Source: Pseudoalteromonas sp. NC201 (GTDB lineage: Bacteria > Pseudomonadota > Gammaproteobacteria > Enterobacterales > Alteromonadaceae). Taken from it: DNA of 64,000 nucleotides. The stretch lies in NCBI RefSeq assembly GCF_002850255.1, contig NZ_CP022522.1, positions 2,169,125 through 2,233,124 on the forward strand, in the 5' to 3' direction. Under the pieces are notes generated by a model, which was not told the DNA's origin, did no database searches, and saw only the letters and a program-made list of their open reading frames with translations. Positions 18,016 to 28,353 of the stretch are shown here, one piece after another. The translations under genes and the position numbers were made by a program. Each line of letters starts with the position of its first letter. Position 1 is the first letter of the stretch.

Positions 18016-19389
18016 TTATCTAACTTTTGCTTCGATATCGACAAGATCAGTAAGGTGACAAGTTTCACCACTGTGTGTCTTTATACCGTGCTCACCAAAG
18101 TAATCACGCTGTGCTTGCACCAAGTGTCCGTTGCTTGGCGTGCTCAGTGTTGCAATATAAGTTTGCGTCGCAGCAAGCACTGGGAAAGACAAACCAGTCG
18201 CCACCGCTTTACCTGTAATGCTACGTAGTGCAAGTGCAGGTTTCTCAAGTGAATCGATAAATTCAACACCTTCAGCGATATCGTCTAAGTAATCAGCTCG
18301 GATAATACAGCCCGCACGCCAGGTTTGTAGCGTTTTATTGAGATCCACTTTCCATTGGTGTGCACGTGACGCGCCCTTAATCAGTGCAAGACCTTGGCGG
18401 TAGCATAGCAAACTGGCAAAATAAAACGCATCTTTTAACTCGTCTAAATCAACCTCAATTGTTTGCGTTGATTTATTCGCATACGTCATTTCTTTTGCAG
18501 CTGGAGTATCAATAGTATTGGTGAGATGGCGAGCTTGTACCGCAGCCACAAGCGAAGGTACGGCAATACCAAGCTCCAGTGCGTTTTGCGCCGTCCAAAG
18601 GCCAGTGCCCTTAGCTCCTACCTTATTGTCGATAAGGTCGACTAAAGACTCGCCCTGATCTGTTTCTAGACTTAAAATGTGGCTAGAAATTGCAAGTAGA
18701 TAACTATTTAATTTACCTTCAGACCAAGATTCAAAAATCTCAGCAACTTCTTTAGGAGAGCGACCGGTCCCCAAGCGTAGCAATTGATAAAGCTCGGCAA
18801 TAAGCTGCATCAACGCATACTCAATACCATTGTGCACCATTTTAACAAAGTGACCGCTGGCCGATTGCCCTACACGCGCGAAACATGATTCGTTGTTGTA
18901 GCTCGCAGCAACTTTTTCGAACCAAGGCTCGATACGCTCCCAGCCACCTTCTGAACCACTTGCCATCATTGCAGGACCATGGCGTGCACCTTCGGCACCG
19001 CCAGAAATCCCCATAGTGGCAAACTCAAATTTATTCTGATATTTCAATTTACGTGCAATACCATCTTTGTAATTACTGTTACCACAGTCAACGATGATAT
19101 CGTCTTTCTCAACTCCAGCTTCAACCAAATCGCTACAAACTTTATCTACTAGTTCACCTGCTGGAACGAGTAATAAAATCGAGCGAGGAGTCTCTAATCT
19201 TCTGATCATATCACCGAGATCAGACACTATGTGTAAGCGCTCCGCCATACCTAACGACTGTGCGCAACTCAATAATTCCGCACCTACTTCGGGGTTCTTG
19301 TCATAAGCGACTAAGGTCATCCCCTTCTCAATTAGATTTAGCGCGAGGTTTTTACCCATCACACCCAAACCAACTAATGCAACCTGCAT
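18016..19389 (-). CDS. gnd: 6-phosphogluconate dehydrogenase, decarboxylating
   Basis: Gnd oxidatively decarboxylates 6-phosphogluconate to ribulose 5-phosphate in the pentose phosphate pathway. The 457-residue protein has the NADP-binding motif LGVMGKNLALN at its start, the substrate loop GISGGAEGARHGPAMMASG, the catalytic lysine and asparagine in HFVKMVHNGIEYALMQ, and the C-terminal IIRADYLDDI. It is slightly shorter than the E. coli enzyme (468) but complete. It is transcribed divergently from pykA across a 442-bp control region. Confidence 0.96.
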   Translation of the reverse strand: MQVALVGLGVMGKNLALNLIEKGMTLVAYDKNPEVGAELLSCAQSLGMAERLHIVSDLGDMIRRLETPRSILLLVPAGELVDKVCSDLVEAGVEKDDIIVDCGNSNYKDGIARKLKYQNKFEFATMGISGGAEGARHGPAMMASGSEGGWERIEPWFEKVAASYNNESCFARVGQSASGHFVKMVHNGIEYALMQLIAELYQLLRLGTGRSPKEVAEIFESWSEGKLNSYLLAISSHILSLETDQGESLVDLIDNKVGAKGTGLWTAQNALELGIAVPSLVAAVQARHLTNTIDTPAAKEMTYANKSTQTIEVDLDELKDAFYFASLLCYRQGLALIKGASRAHQWKVDLNKTLQTWRAGCIIRADYLDDIAEGVEFIDSLEKPALALRSITGKAVATGLSFPVLAATQTYIATLSTPSNGHLVQAQRDYFGEHGIKTHSGETCHLTDLVDIEAKVR

Positions 19390-19831
19390 TTAGTTTCCTC
19401 CTCGGTAACATCAAAACTTTATGCGTTCGTGTATGTGCATTATACCTGAGCGACCATGATTGACCAGCGAGACACACAATTCACTGGTATCATATCAGTC
19501 CCCAAAATATGACAGCTAACACAATTCACTGTATAGCAATATAGTGACAGCAGCACGAATTCACCAATTTTGTGATAAATCTCAAATGGTCCCCTAAGCT
19601 GTAAGGTAAAATATTCGAGATTGACGGCCACTGACACCGGTGTCATAATGATGACATATAGATCATATAACTTAATTCGAGTGTTAAAAAGGGTTTTGCA
19701 TAATTCTTTATGCTCTAATTAGTTAAATCGTGATTTTACAATGTGGCATGTGTAAAAAAACAGCAATTTTGATTTACTTTTAACACATTCATAAGTTTTT
19801 GCTTACCTTGATAAGCTAACAGGAGAATCTG
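19390..19831. promoter_or_regulatory. gnd-pykA divergent control region with palindrome and direct repeats
   Basis: This 442-bp spacer contains a perfect 14-bp palindrome, TGACACCGGTGTCA (19632-19645), with a central CpG as in LacI/GalR-family operators. Two exact 13-bp copies of ACACAATTCACTG are at 19474-19486 and 19519-19531, with a degenerate third (CACGAATTCAC) at 19553-19563. An AT-rich stretch (19680-19830) leads into pykA. No clear sigma-70 promoter could be fixed for either gene. Confidence 0.6.
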
Positions 19832-21265
19832 ATGCTTAGACGCACAAAAATCGTCGCAACACTGGGGCCAGCGACGGATAGAGATAACAACTTAGAAAAA
19901 ATCATTCGTGCCGGCACCAACGTAGTCAGACTAAACTTTTCACACGGTGTAGCTCAAGATCACAAAAATAGAGCCGAAGCCGTTCGCGAAATTGCTAAAC
20001 GCTTAGGTGTAAATGTAGCGATCCTTGCAGATTTGCAAGGTCCTAAAATCCGCGTTTCAACATTTAAAGAAGGCAAAGTGTTCTTAGAAGTGGGTGTAAA
20101 ATTCACGCTCGATGCAAAAATGGAGCCTGGCCAAGGTCACGTTGAAGCCGTGGGTATCGACTATAAAGAATTACCGAATGACGTAAAACAAGGTGATTTG
20201 CTGTTATTAAACGATGGACTTATTCAGCTTGTTGTTGAAGAAGTACAAGGTCACTTGGTTCACACTAGTGTTAAAGTTGGCGGCGTATTGTCGAACAATA
20301 AAGGGATCAACCGTTTAGGCGGCGGCTTAACAGCACCTGCATTTACTGACAAAGACAAAGAAGATTTGATCACAGCAGCTGAAATTGGTGTGGATTATAT
20401 TGCGGTTTCGTTCCCTCGCAGTGGTGACGACATGCGTTACGTTAGAGGGTTGGCGGAGAAAGCAGGTTCTAATGCACAGTTACTTGCAAAAATCGAACGT
20501 GCAGAAGCGGTTGAAACCGTAGAAGCGATTGACGATATCGTATTGGCTTCTGATGCGGTGATGGTTGCCCGTGGTGATTTAGGTGTAGAAATTGGCGATG
20601 CCGCTCTTGTTGGTAAACAGAAGCAAATTATCAGCCGTGCCCGCTCACTAAACCGTACTGTGATCACTGCCACCCAAATGATGGAGTCAATGATTGACAA
20701 CCCAATGCCAACACGTGCTGAAGTTATGGATGTTGCAAACGCAGTGCTTGATGGCACAGATGCGGTAATGCTTTCAGCAGAAACCGCTGCTGGTGATTAT
20801 CCTGAGCAAACGGTCGCGGCAATGGCACGTGTGTGTTTAGGTGCTGAATCTCAACCGCAGATCCATATCTCTAAACATCGTTTAGACAGCCGTTTTGCCG
20901 ATACCTGTGAAACTATCGCGCTGTCGGCAATGTACGCTGCGAATCATTTAGATTCAGTAAAGGCGATTGTCGCACTAACTGAATCGGGTAATACCGCAAA
21001 ATTAATGTCTCGTATCAGTTCTGGATTGCCTATTTACGCTCTGTCTCGCCATCAATCAACACTTGGGCAGGCATCACTCTATCGTGGTGTATATCCGGTA
21101 AGATTTGACTCGACGCAATGCTCAGATGATTCAACTGTTCGCGAAGCGCTTGATACGCTAGTTGCTGCTGGCTCATTGGAAAAAGGCGACACAGTGATCA
21201 TCACACACGGTGATAAGATGGAAACTATCGGCGCCAGTAACACGCTGAAAATCGTCACAGTGTAA
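19832..21265 (+). CDS. pykA: Pyruvate kinase, type II
   Basis: Pyruvate kinase converts phosphoenolpyruvate and ADP to pyruvate and ATP, the last step of glycolysis. The 477-residue protein resembles E. coli PykA (480) more than Pyk[38 protein letters not shown] at the start, GDLGVEIG, and the nucleotide-binding segment [27 protein letters not shown]. An AGGAG ribosome site precedes the ATG. The divergent neighbour gnd and the shared control region suggest joint regulation of sugar catabolism. Confidence 0.97.
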   Translation: MLRRTKIVATLGPATDRDNNLEKIIRAGTNVVRLNFSHGVAQDHKNRAEAVREIAKRLGVNVAILADLQGPKIRVSTFKEGKVFLEVGVKFTLDAKMEPGQGHVEAVGIDYKELPNDVKQGDLLLLNDGLIQLVVEEVQGHLVHTSVKVGGVLSNNKGINRLGGGLTAPAFTDKDKEDLITAAEIGVDYIAVSFPRSGDDMRYVRGLAEKAGSNAQLLAKIERAEAVETVEAIDDIVLASDAVMVARGDLGVEIGDAALVGKQKQIISRARSLNRTVITATQMMESMIDNPMPTRAEVMDVANAVLDGTDAVMLSAETAAGDYPEQTVAAMARVCLGAESQPQIHISKHRLDSRFADTCETIALSAMYAANHLDSVKAIVALTESGNTAKLMSRISSGLPIYALSRHQSTLGQASLYRGVYPVRFDSTQCSDDSTVREALDTLVAAGSLEKGDTVIITHGDKMETIGASNTLKIVTV

Positions 21266-21270
21266 AAGCG

Positions 21271-21308
21271 TTGAACTAGGTAGCCTTGCTGCCTAGTTCA
21301 TCTTTCCT
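21271..21308 (+). terminator. Probable intrinsic terminator of pykA
   Basis: TGAACTAGG (21272-21280) pairs with CCTAGTTCA (21292-21300) and is followed by a T-rich but interrupted tail (TCTTTCCTT). The stem is strong, the tail is weaker than usual. Confidence 0.65.
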
Positions 21309-21396
21309 TAGAATACTCTAAAGTGTACAAGCACATAAAATACACTACGTCACCGTAGGCTAAACACGGTGCAAATCACTTTAGCTCGCGCTTTTA

Positions 21397-22221
21397 TTAG
21401 CTCGCGAGTGCGGCCTTTACTTTGTCACGGTAACTACGGCTGACTTTAAGCTCTTGACCATTCTCAAGTACCAATAAATACTCGCCACTGCTTTGTGTGA
21501 CTAGTTTACTAATCTGCTTAGTATTAACAATTGCAGAGCGATGTACGCGCACAAATAACGTTGGATCTAACTCTTGTTCTAGATCTTTCATTGTTTTACG
21601 TAAAATATGAGTCTGACCATCGCTACAGTGTAAGCACATATAGTCACCGGCTGCATCAATCCACTGAATTGACGATGTAGATACTCGAATGATTTCCCCT
21701 TGTTCTTTTACCGCGAGCGACTCCGGGAATTTTTTATCTTCAATTGTATCTCCTGTTGCAAGTTTTTTAAGGATTTCTTCACAGTTATTACCAGTGATCC
21801 CTGCAACAAAGCTGGCTAGCTTTTTCTTATGCGCATTGTCTTGTTGTGTTTTTAAATAGCTTTGCACTTTCTCCACCGCCTGTTTTAATCTGTTGTCATC
21901 AACGGGTTTTAAGATGTAATCCAGCGCATGGATCTCAAATGCCTTTACAGCATATTGGTCGAACGCGGTTACAAATACGATAGCAGGCAATGGTTTAACA
22001 CTTTCACTCAGCGCTCTCGCTACTTCAAAGCCATTCATGTTCGGCATTTGAATATCGAGAAAGACCAGATCTATGTCCTCAGATTTGCATAGATCGATTG
22101 CTTGTTGACCACTGCCACACAATTCTACAACTTCAATTTCAGAAAAATCTCTTAACCTTACCGCTAGCCCTTTTCTCGCTAACGGTTCATCATCTACGAT
22201 TAGTGTTCTAATTTTGCTCAT
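21397..22221 (-). CDS. LytTR-type response regulator
   Basis: A 274-residue two-component response regulator. The N-terminal receiver domain (about residues 1-125) has the acidic pair in LIVDDEP, the phosphoacceptor aspartate in DLVFLDIQMPNMNG, the T in VTAFDQYAVKAF and K in LKPVDD. A linker of about 40 residues leads to a C-terminal LytTR DNA-binding domain (about 170-272: WIDAAGDYMCLH, LFVRVHRSAIVN, VSRSYRDKVK). Its start overlaps the stop of the upstream kinase gene by one base, so they form a pair. The target genes are unknown. Confidence 0.93.
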   Translation of the reverse strand: MSKIRTLIVDDEPLARKGLAVRLRDFSEIEVVELCGSGQQAIDLCKSEDIDLVFLDIQMPNMNGFEVARALSESVKPLPAIVFVTAFDQYAVKAFEIHALDYILKPVDDNRLKQAVEKVQSYLKTQQDNAHKKKLASFVAGITGNNCEEILKKLATGDTIEDKKFPESLAVKEQGEIIRVSTSSIQWIDAAGDYMCLHCSDGQTHILRKTMKDLEQELDPTLFVRVHRSAIVNTKQISKLVTQSSGEYLLVLENGQELKVSRSYRDKVKAALAS

Positions 22222-23291
22222 TACTTCTTCGCCCTTTCATATGGAACGCGAATGTTTACCTTCAAACCAGTTGGCTCATTATCCGAGAGCACAAATGAAT
22301 AGTTGTTTTCGTACAAGGTTTTTAAACGGTCTTTGGTATTCGCTAAACCCACTCCCTGTGCACTTTTCAGTTGCCCATCTTCCAGTTCTGCGCCAGGACC
22401 ATTGTCTCCTACTTCCAAGAGTAGTTCATTGGCAAACACCTGCGCTTTTATTTCAATTTTGCCGCCATGCTCCATATGGGCAATTGCGTATTTAATGCTG
22501 TTTTCAATGAGTGGTTGTAGGATCAAGCTAGGTACCAACGCCTGTTCAGCCTCTTCTGTCACATCAAGCTCAATAGATAAGCGCTCATCAAAACGGACCT
22601 TTTCAATTTCTAAGTACAGTCTCAACGCATGTAACTCTTGCTCAAGCGGTACCTTTTTTATCGGATCTGTATTTAATGTATGGCGCAAGAAATCACTGAG
22701 CCTTGAGACCATTTGATTCGCATCTTTATTTTCTTCAACCAATATAAGCGTCGAAATTGCATTAAGGGTATTGAATAGAAAATGCGGATTCAGTTGATAA
22801 CGCAACATTTTCAATTGCGCTTCATGGGCCATAGTATTGGCTTTCAACGCCTTTTGACGCTCACTTTGTAACAACTGGTAATACTTAATACCAAAATACA
22901 GTCCACTCCAACAGAGTATGATATAGACAGAGTCTAGTCCCTGCTGTAAGTAATAAAACCATTCATCAGGTCGATACCCGTGACGATAAATTTCCCAATG
23001 ATTAAACTTCTGAACGACCGCCCATAGTGTTCCAGTTACATATGACGCCGTAAACACAACGAATATCAGCACCAACGGTGTTGCATTCCAAATTTTACGA
23101 TAGAGGTATCGTAGCGGTACGGTCATCAAACAACCTGCGTAGGCATTTAAAGCGATGACAAATACATAAATATCCCGCATTTCAAAGACTTTTGAGCCAA
23201 TATAGTTAACTAGCGCGTAGCCCAGCCAACCAGCTATTTGTAATACCCAGAAAAATCTCTGCCTGTTATCAACCAGTGATTGCCACTTCAA
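22221..23291 (-). CDS. LytS/YehU-type sensor histidine kinase
   Basis: A 356-residue membrane histidine kinase. Four hydrophobic segments occupy roughly residues 15-135. The His_kinase domain has the phosphoacceptor in QLNPHFLFNTLNAISTLIL, the hallmark of the LytS family, followed by an HATPase domain with LQPLIENSIKYAIAH (N box), GDNGPGAE (G1) and GVGLANTKDRL (G2). No extracytoplasmic sensor domain is apparent, so sensing is probably by the membrane segments. It is co-translated with the LytTR regulator. Confidence 0.93.
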   Translation of the reverse strand: MKWQSLVDNRQRFFWVLQIAGWLGYALVNYIGSKVFEMRDIYVFVIALNAYAGCLMTVPLRYLYRKIWNATPLVLIFVVFTASYVTGTLWAVVQKFNHWEIYRHGYRPDEWFYYLQQGLDSVYIILCWSGLYFGIKYYQLLQSERQKALKANTMAHEAQLKMLRYQLNPHFLFNTLNAISTLILVEENKDANQMVSRLSDFLRHTLNTDPIKKVPLEQELHALRLYLEIEKVRFDERLSIELDVTEEAEQALVPSLILQPLIENSIKYAIAHMEHGGKIEIKAQVFANELLLEVGDNGPGAELEDGQLKSAQGVGLANTKDRLKTLYENNYSFVLSDNEPTGLKVNIRVPYERAKK

Positions 23292-23388
23292 AATGATTAT
23301 ACCTCTTCTATCTTAACTGGATTATATCTCAGCATGTCGTCTCTATTCACTGCTGGTGGTCTCAGTTTTTACACGCCCTGCCGCAAAT

Positions 23389-23416
23389 AAAAAAGGCACC
23401 TCAGTGCCTTTTTTTG
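23389..23416. terminator. Bidirectional intrinsic terminator
   Basis: AAAAGGCAC (23391-23399) pairs with GTGCCTTTT across a four-base loop, with A and T runs on either side. On the minus strand it ends the SulP transporter transcript. Confidence 0.85.
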
Positions 23417-23464
23417 AAATAAATTAACCAGTTAATTTATCTTCATCTATTCAAACTGTCGCTC

Positions 23465-25021
23465 TTAAGCAAGCTTGTCAGATGCCACTTTATAGGTAGG
23501 ATCTGCTTGGCCGTCTAGCTCAACGAGATCTTTAGCCTTACTTAGCAGTACTTTACAGTCTTGGCTCAAGTGGCGAAGATGAAGCGTTTTACCAGCCTTT
23601 TTATAACGTTCAGCTAGCGTATCTATTGCTTCAATTGCACTATGATCGGCAACACGACTATGTTTAAATTCTACAATGATGTCGTCTGGATCATTATTAA
23701 CGTCAAACAGCTCTGCAAAGTTTTTCACCGACCCAAAAAATAGAGGTCCGTGTAATTCGTACACTTTTGAGCCTTGCTCATCAATATAATTATTGGTGTA
23801 AATATGTTTCGCATGCTCCCACGCAAATACCAGTGCCGAAACAATGACACCAACGCAAACTGCGATGGCCAAATCTGTAATCACTGTAACCCCCGACACC
23901 AAGACGATTACAAATGCATCTGATTTAGGGATCTTTCTAATTAATCTAAAACTTGACCATTCAAAAGTCCCCAATACCACCATAAACATTACACCAACTA
24001 ACGCCGCTAGCGGGATCATCTCAATAAGGCTTGCTGCAAACAGAATAAATACAAGTAGTAATAATGCTGCTGTGATACCTGACAAACGGCTACGGCCACC
24101 AGAATTAATATTGATCATTGATTGCCCAATCATCGCACAGCCACCCATCGCACCAAACACACCACAAGTAACATTAGCCGCACCTTGGCCGATACATTCG
24201 CGGTTACTGTGACCACGTGTTTCGGTGATTTCGTCGATTAGCGTGAGCGTTAATAAAGATTCAATCAAACCAATCGCCGCTAGGATAAGCGCGTATGGGA
24301 AGATAATTTTAAATGTTTCAAATGTCCAAGGAACTTCTGGAATATGGAAAGCAGGAAAACCACCGGCAATCGTTGCATCTACGTTACCTGACATATCTTT
24401 CAGATAATCAAGCACATTACGAGCGTCTAAATCTAAACCAATAACAATACCAGTTACCACTAAAATTGCCGCTAGGCTAGACGGAACTGCAGTTGTTAGC
24501 TTTGGTAGAAAGTGAATGATGGCCATAGTCAATGCTACCAAGCCCACCATCACATAAAGGGTTTCCCCTTGCATCCAAGTCAGCTCACCTTCACTATTAA
24601 GTACTTTGAACTGACCAAGTTGCGCAAGAAAGATAACGATGGCTAAACCATTCACAAAGCCTAGCATCACAGGGTGCGGTACCATACGTATAAACTTGCC
24701 AAGCTTAAATATACCTGCGAGTATTTGTAAGAGCCCCATGAGTAATACAGTTGCAAAAAGATACTCGACACCATGATCAATAACGAGACTCACCATTACC
24801 ACGGCAAGAGCCCCTGTTGCACCCGAGATCATACCCGGCCTACCACCAAAGATTGAAGTCACAAGACCGACAATAAATGCTGCATATAAACCGACTAATG
24901 GGTCTACTTGTGCAACAAAAGCGAAAGCCACAGCCTCAGGCACAAGTGCCAAAGCGACCGTAAGCCCAGACAGTACATCGTTTTTAGCAGAGCTAGGCGC
25001 TTTGCTGATAAGATTAAACAT
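23465..25021 (-). CDS. SulP family anion transporter with STAS domain
   Basis: From the ATG at 25021 (GAGGAT ribosome site) the protein is about 518 residues. About 10-12 membrane segments fill residues 15-395 (for example [19 protein letters not shown], and [30 protein letters not shown], a SulP signature). A C-terminal STAS domain (about 410-500, [16 protein letters not shown] and [15 protein letters not shown]) follows. The family carries sulfate, bicarbonate or other anions, often with sodium or protons; marine members include BicA-like bicarbonate carriers. The substrate cannot be told from sequence. The frame is open 18 codons further upstream, but that extension is not conserved. Confidence 0.9.
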   Translation of the reverse strand: MFNLISKAPSSAKNDVLSGLTVALALVPEAVAFAFVAQVDPLVGLYAAFIVGLVTSIFGGRPGMISGATGALAVVMVSLVIDHGVEYLFATVLLMGLLQILAGIFKLGKFIRMVPHPVMLGFVNGLAIVIFLAQLGQFKVLNSEGELTWMQGETLYVMVGLVALTMAIIHFLPKLTTAVPSSLAAILVVTGIVIGLDLDARNVLDYLKDMSGNVDATIAGGFPAFHIPEVPWTFETFKIIFPYALILAAIGLIESLLTLTLIDEITETRGHSNRECIGQGAANVTCGVFGAMGGCAMIGQSMININSGGRSRLSGITAALLLLVFILFAASLIEMIPLAALVGVMFMVVLGTFEWSSFRLIRKIPKSDAFVIVLVSGVTVITDLAIAVCVGVIVSALVFAWEHAKHIYTNNYIDEQGSKVYELHGPLFFGSVKNFAELFDVNNDPDDIIVEFKHSRVADHSAIEAIDTLAERYKKAGKTLHLRHLSQDCKVLLSKAKDLVELDGQADPTYKVASDKLA

Positions 25022-25225
25022 CAATATCCTCTGGTGTGAATTGACTATGAACACAAAGGCGGCGGATTTTAGCAAAAAGCAGCGCCTTTAACAAATAAGA
25101 TACAAGCCTGTATCACAAACTCGCTTGCAATACATAACTTAATAAAGCGGTCTGTATTGTAGTATAGAACAATGGTGAAAAGATGACGGGAAGCCCTACC
25201 CAACGAAGCAGGGCAACAAATTGCA

Positions 25226-25684
25226 TTAAAGTGGTAAGGAAGTGCTGCGCTTAACGCAAGTCATTGTAACATTTGAATGTACTTCTTGGACGAACTCTAA
25301 ATTAAGTAAGTTATCACGAACAAATTGCTCATAACCTTCAATGCCTTTCGAAATGATACGCAACATAAAGTCCATGGTGCCTGCCATAGAGTAGCACTCT
25401 GTCACTTCGTCATAACTTAAGATCAATTTTTCAAACTCGGCAAGGTTGTTGCGGCCATGGTTTGAAAGCCTAACATGCGCATAAACCAACATATCAAATC
25501 CGAGTTTCTTCTCATCCAGCAATGCAACTTTGCCTTTGATGTAGCCGTCTTGCTCTAATTTAGCGATGCGACGCCAACAAGGTGACTGAGATAGCCCTAC
25601 TTTATCAGCGATTTCAGCGGTAGAAAGACTTGCGTCTTGCTGTAACAATGCCAGTATCTGGCGATCTACTTGGTTTAATGACAT
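25226..25684 (-). CDS. Lrp/AsnC family transcriptional regulator
   Basis: A 152-residue regulator. The N-terminal winged helix-turn-helix (residues 4-60: LNQVDRQILALLQQDASLSTAEIADKVGLSQSPCWRRIAKLEQDGYI) is followed by an alpha-beta RAM ligand-binding and oligomerisation domain (about 66-145, TECYSMAGTMDFMLRI). Such proteins act as feast/famine regulators responding to amino acids. The target is not evident; the nearest genes are the SulP transporter downstream and gloC upstream on the same strand, with sizeable gaps on both sides. Confidence 0.92.
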   Translation of the reverse strand: MSLNQVDRQILALLQQDASLSTAEIADKVGLSQSPCWRRIAKLEQDGYIKGKVALLDEKKLGFDMLVYAHVRLSNHGRNNLAEFEKLILSYDEVTECYSMAGTMDFMLRIISKGIEGYEQFVRDNLLNLEFVQEVHSNVTMTCVKRSTSLPL

Positions 25685-25795
25685 ATCTATTCTAGTTTAA
25701 TTAGCACACCAGTCTATTAACCGATGCTGATTGTTATTCCCTGAAGCATAGCAAATTAAAAAATGCACATCACTACTATGCCACTTCCACTATAT

Positions 25796-26437
25796 CTAAC
25801 CAAATCGGCCACTCATAAAAGGATTTGTCGCCTTTTCGAAGCCAATTGAGGTATTTTCACCATGGCCAGAATGCACCACGACCTCATCAGGCAAAGTAAA
25901 CAGCTTATCTTGTATAGACTGTTTTAGTTGGGCTGCATCGCCTTTTGGAAAGTCAGTACGACCAACAGAGCCTTTAAACAACACATCTCCTACTAAGACC
26001 TGTTTTGAGCTTGGTTCATAAAAAACCACATGCCCCGGAGTATGCCCTGGACAATGTCTGACTTCGAGTGCGAGGTTCCCCACTTTAACCTTATCCCCAT
26101 CATTTAACCACTTAGATGGTAAAAAAGCTTCATGATTAGGAAAACCAAACATCTGTGATTGCATTGGCAAGGCTTCCAGCCAAAATTGGTCGCTCTGATG
26201 AGGCCCGATAATCTCGATATTAAAATGCTCACTTAATATTGTACTTGCTCCCACATGATCAAGGTGCGCGTGGGTAAGCAAAATCATGCTTGGCGCTACC
26301 CCTTGTGTGTTCAACTGCGCAATAATTTTTTCCGCTTCACCACCTGGGTCTACAATTGCAGCGGCTTGTGTTTCTGGACACACAATGACACGACAATTTT
26401 GCATAAATGGTGTAACTGGAATGGTAAACACTTGCAT
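25796..26437 (-). CDS. gloC: Metallo-beta-lactamase-fold hydrolase, type II glyoxalase GloC
   Basis: A 213-residue protein aligning with E. coli YcbL/GloC. The zinc-binding THAHLDH motif lies near residue 56, further ligands are HCPGHTPGH and GDVLFKGSVGRTDFP, and the final histidine is in VVHSGHGENTS. GloC hydrolyses S-lactoylglutathione in methylglyoxal detoxification. It starts two bases after the stop of the M14 peptidase gene, which implies co-translation although no functional link is obvious. Confidence 0.9.
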   Translation of the reverse strand: MQVFTIPVTPFMQNCRVIVCPETQAAAIVDPGGEAEKIIAQLNTQGVAPSMILLTHAHLDHVGASTILSEHFNIEIIGPHQSDQFWLEALPMQSQMFGFPNHEAFLPSKWLNDGDKVKVGNLALEVRHCPGHTPGHVVFYEPSSKQVLVGDVLFKGSVGRTDFPKGDAAQLKQSIQDKLFTLPDEVVVHSGHGENTSIGFEKATNPFMSGRFG

Positions 26438-26439
26438 GG

Positions 26440-28230
26440 TTAGTTTGCTCCAAACGACATCAAAACAGGATATTTAAGATACGCTTTATCATAAAACGGC
26501 GTTCTTGCATAAAGCCACTCCATCCGCGCTTTTGGATCGTTTGCAAACTGCTTGTCTTCACGTATTTTTTTATCAAAGGCTAATGCCATAGCTGGATTTT
26601 GTTTTAGCATTTTTCGTGCAAAAGGTTCAAGTGCATAATTTTCAACATATTCTGTACGTTGGAAGATAGTATTGAACTCCCCCCAAGCAAAAAATGAGTC
26701 AGGCGCTTCTGGATGTAGTAAGTGAGTCACCAGCTCTCCAGATTTTTGCGCCGTTGCCACTTTATACCACCCACTGAGATCGACCTTATCTGAGAGCTCC
26801 TTAATGTCGAAAGTCGCATTCACTCTAAAGCGCCCTTCAAAAGGAGCAGTATCGAACTTGTAGTCTTTTACTGTAGCTTGACTTACTTTTTCCACTACCG
26901 TTCCATCTGGTAATGTAGAAACGGTTATTCCATGCAGTTTTAATTTTTCGACCACTTCAGGGTATGCGGGTGGAATGTAAAACTGCTCAGGTACATTCAC
27001 CGCTGTTTTTACTTCCTTCTGCCAATAAATTGGCAGCTTCTCATAGTTTTGTGGCTCGCCTAAGTACTTAGCTTCCAAATGACCAGACAATGCACTTTCA
27101 AACTGCTTGTATTGGATGCCTTTAAATTGAATGTAGTCGGGCTCTTTTGCATAGCTGCGTTCAACTACCAATTGTTTAGGTGTGAATTCGGCCTCTTTTT
27201 GAACCGCTTCTCGTAATGCCTGAATATTGCTTGAGAGGCCACTGATAACGCCATCCATAAACACATAGGTGCCCAGTACACGCTGCTTATAGGGTTTTAA
27301 TGAGTGATTTTCTACCAGTATAGTCGGCAGTCCCTTTAAATCTCCCCAACCATTTGAAAATCGCGGCGTTGCCACCCATCCAGCCAGCCCTTTTTTAAAG
27401 TCTCGTTTATCCATCACAAACACAAGTGGACCAGGAATATGTCCTTGAGCAGCAAGCGCTGCATTAATTTGTGGCGAAATCTGATTCTCTAACACCTCAG
27501 CTATTGCCGGTGACTCACTTGCAAAAGTCGGGTTAAAACCATAAGTGACATCGTATTGGTAGTCTGCGCCATCCGTTACATGAATATCAATGTACAGATC
27601 CGGATTGTATTCGTTAATTACCTGCATGACCGCCTTGACTCCTGGCGTGTCCAATTTAGTGTAATCACGATTCAGATTTAAGTTATTGGCATTGGTCCTA
27701 AAGCCCATAACAGTCGGACCGCGTTGATTTATACGGTTAAACTCACTGCGCCTTTCATGCCCATCGACGTTGAGAATAGGGATAAAGAGTAAATTCACTT
27801 TCGTCAAAATATCACGGCGCTTACCTGTTGCAACATCGCGAAGCAACATAAACATGGCATCTTTGCCGTCAATTTCTCCGGCATGAATACCAGCTTGTAC
27901 TAAAATGGTTGGCTTACCATTATTAATAACATTTGATTTATCACCGCCCTGCTCCGTTGCAACAATCATCTTAATTGCGCGATTACTATTGCTAAACCCA
28001 ATGGTCTCTAGCTTAAATTGGGTCGGATTGGCAGCCACTAGGCGGTCAACAAATGCCATCGTATCTGCGTAATTAGGAGAATCTATCGCACCGCTTAGTT
28101 CAAAATCAGTCGTTAATGGGCCCTGTTGTTGTAATAGTTGTTCGCTTTTGCCCTGCCACTCCATCAAGGGTGGTAAATGACCGTTCATACCTAGCATTGC
28201 AGTAAGCATAATAATGCTGGAACTCATCAT
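26440..28230 (-). CDS. M14 family zinc carboxypeptidase, exported
   Basis: A 596-residue protein with a hydrophobic N-terminus that may be a short signal peptide (residues 4-16). The M14 zinc ligands are in GIHAGEIDGKDAMF (HXXE) near residue 115 and IDIHVTDGADYQYD further on; the substrate-binding arginine and asparagine are in NLNRDYTKLDTPG. The M14 domain covers roughly the first 340 residues; the remaining 250 residues form a region of uncertain function common in marine M14 proteins. It is probably a secreted peptide-scavenging enzyme. It is divergent from the SDR gene and upstream of gloC. Confidence 0.88.
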   Translation of the reverse strand: MMSSSIIMLTAMLGMNGHLPPLMEWQGKSEQLLQQQGPLTTDFELSGAIDSPNYADTMAFVDRLVAANPTQFKLETIGFSNSNRAIKMIVATEQGGDKSNVINNGKPTILVQAGIHAGEIDGKDAMFMLLRDVATGKRRDILTKVNLLFIPILNVDGHERRSEFNRINQRGPTVMGFRTNANNLNLNRDYTKLDTPGVKAVMQVINEYNPDLYIDIHVTDGADYQYDVTYGFNPTFASESPAIAEVLENQISPQINAALAAQGHIPGPLVFVMDKRDFKKGLAGWVATPRFSNGWGDLKGLPTILVENHSLKPYKQRVLGTYVFMDGVISGLSSNIQALREAVQKEAEFTPKQLVVERSYAKEPDYIQFKGIQYKQFESALSGHLEAKYLGEPQNYEKLPIYWQKEVKTAVNVPEQFYIPPAYPEVVEKLKLHGITVSTLPDGTVVEKVSQATVKDYKFDTAPFEGRFRVNATFDIKELSDKVDLSGWYKVATAQKSGELVTHLLHPEAPDSFFAWGEFNTIFQRTEYVENYALEPFARKMLKQNPAMALAFDKKIREDKQFANDPKARMEWLYARTPFYDKAYLKYPVLMSFGAN

Positions 28231-28353
28231 ATTTCTCTATTCCTCTGCTTTTATCTGCCAATTATATCAATATTTTAGATATCGGCTTACAATGTGCGGT
28301 GATTCAACAAAAATTTGCAGTTAATCGCAGATAACCATAACTTTAGGGATCAA

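Noticed and set aside
19751..19765. HexR-type site before pykA (TGTAAAAAAACAGCA)
   Set aside because: The left half TGTAA fits but the right half lacks TTACA, so the palindrome is not there.
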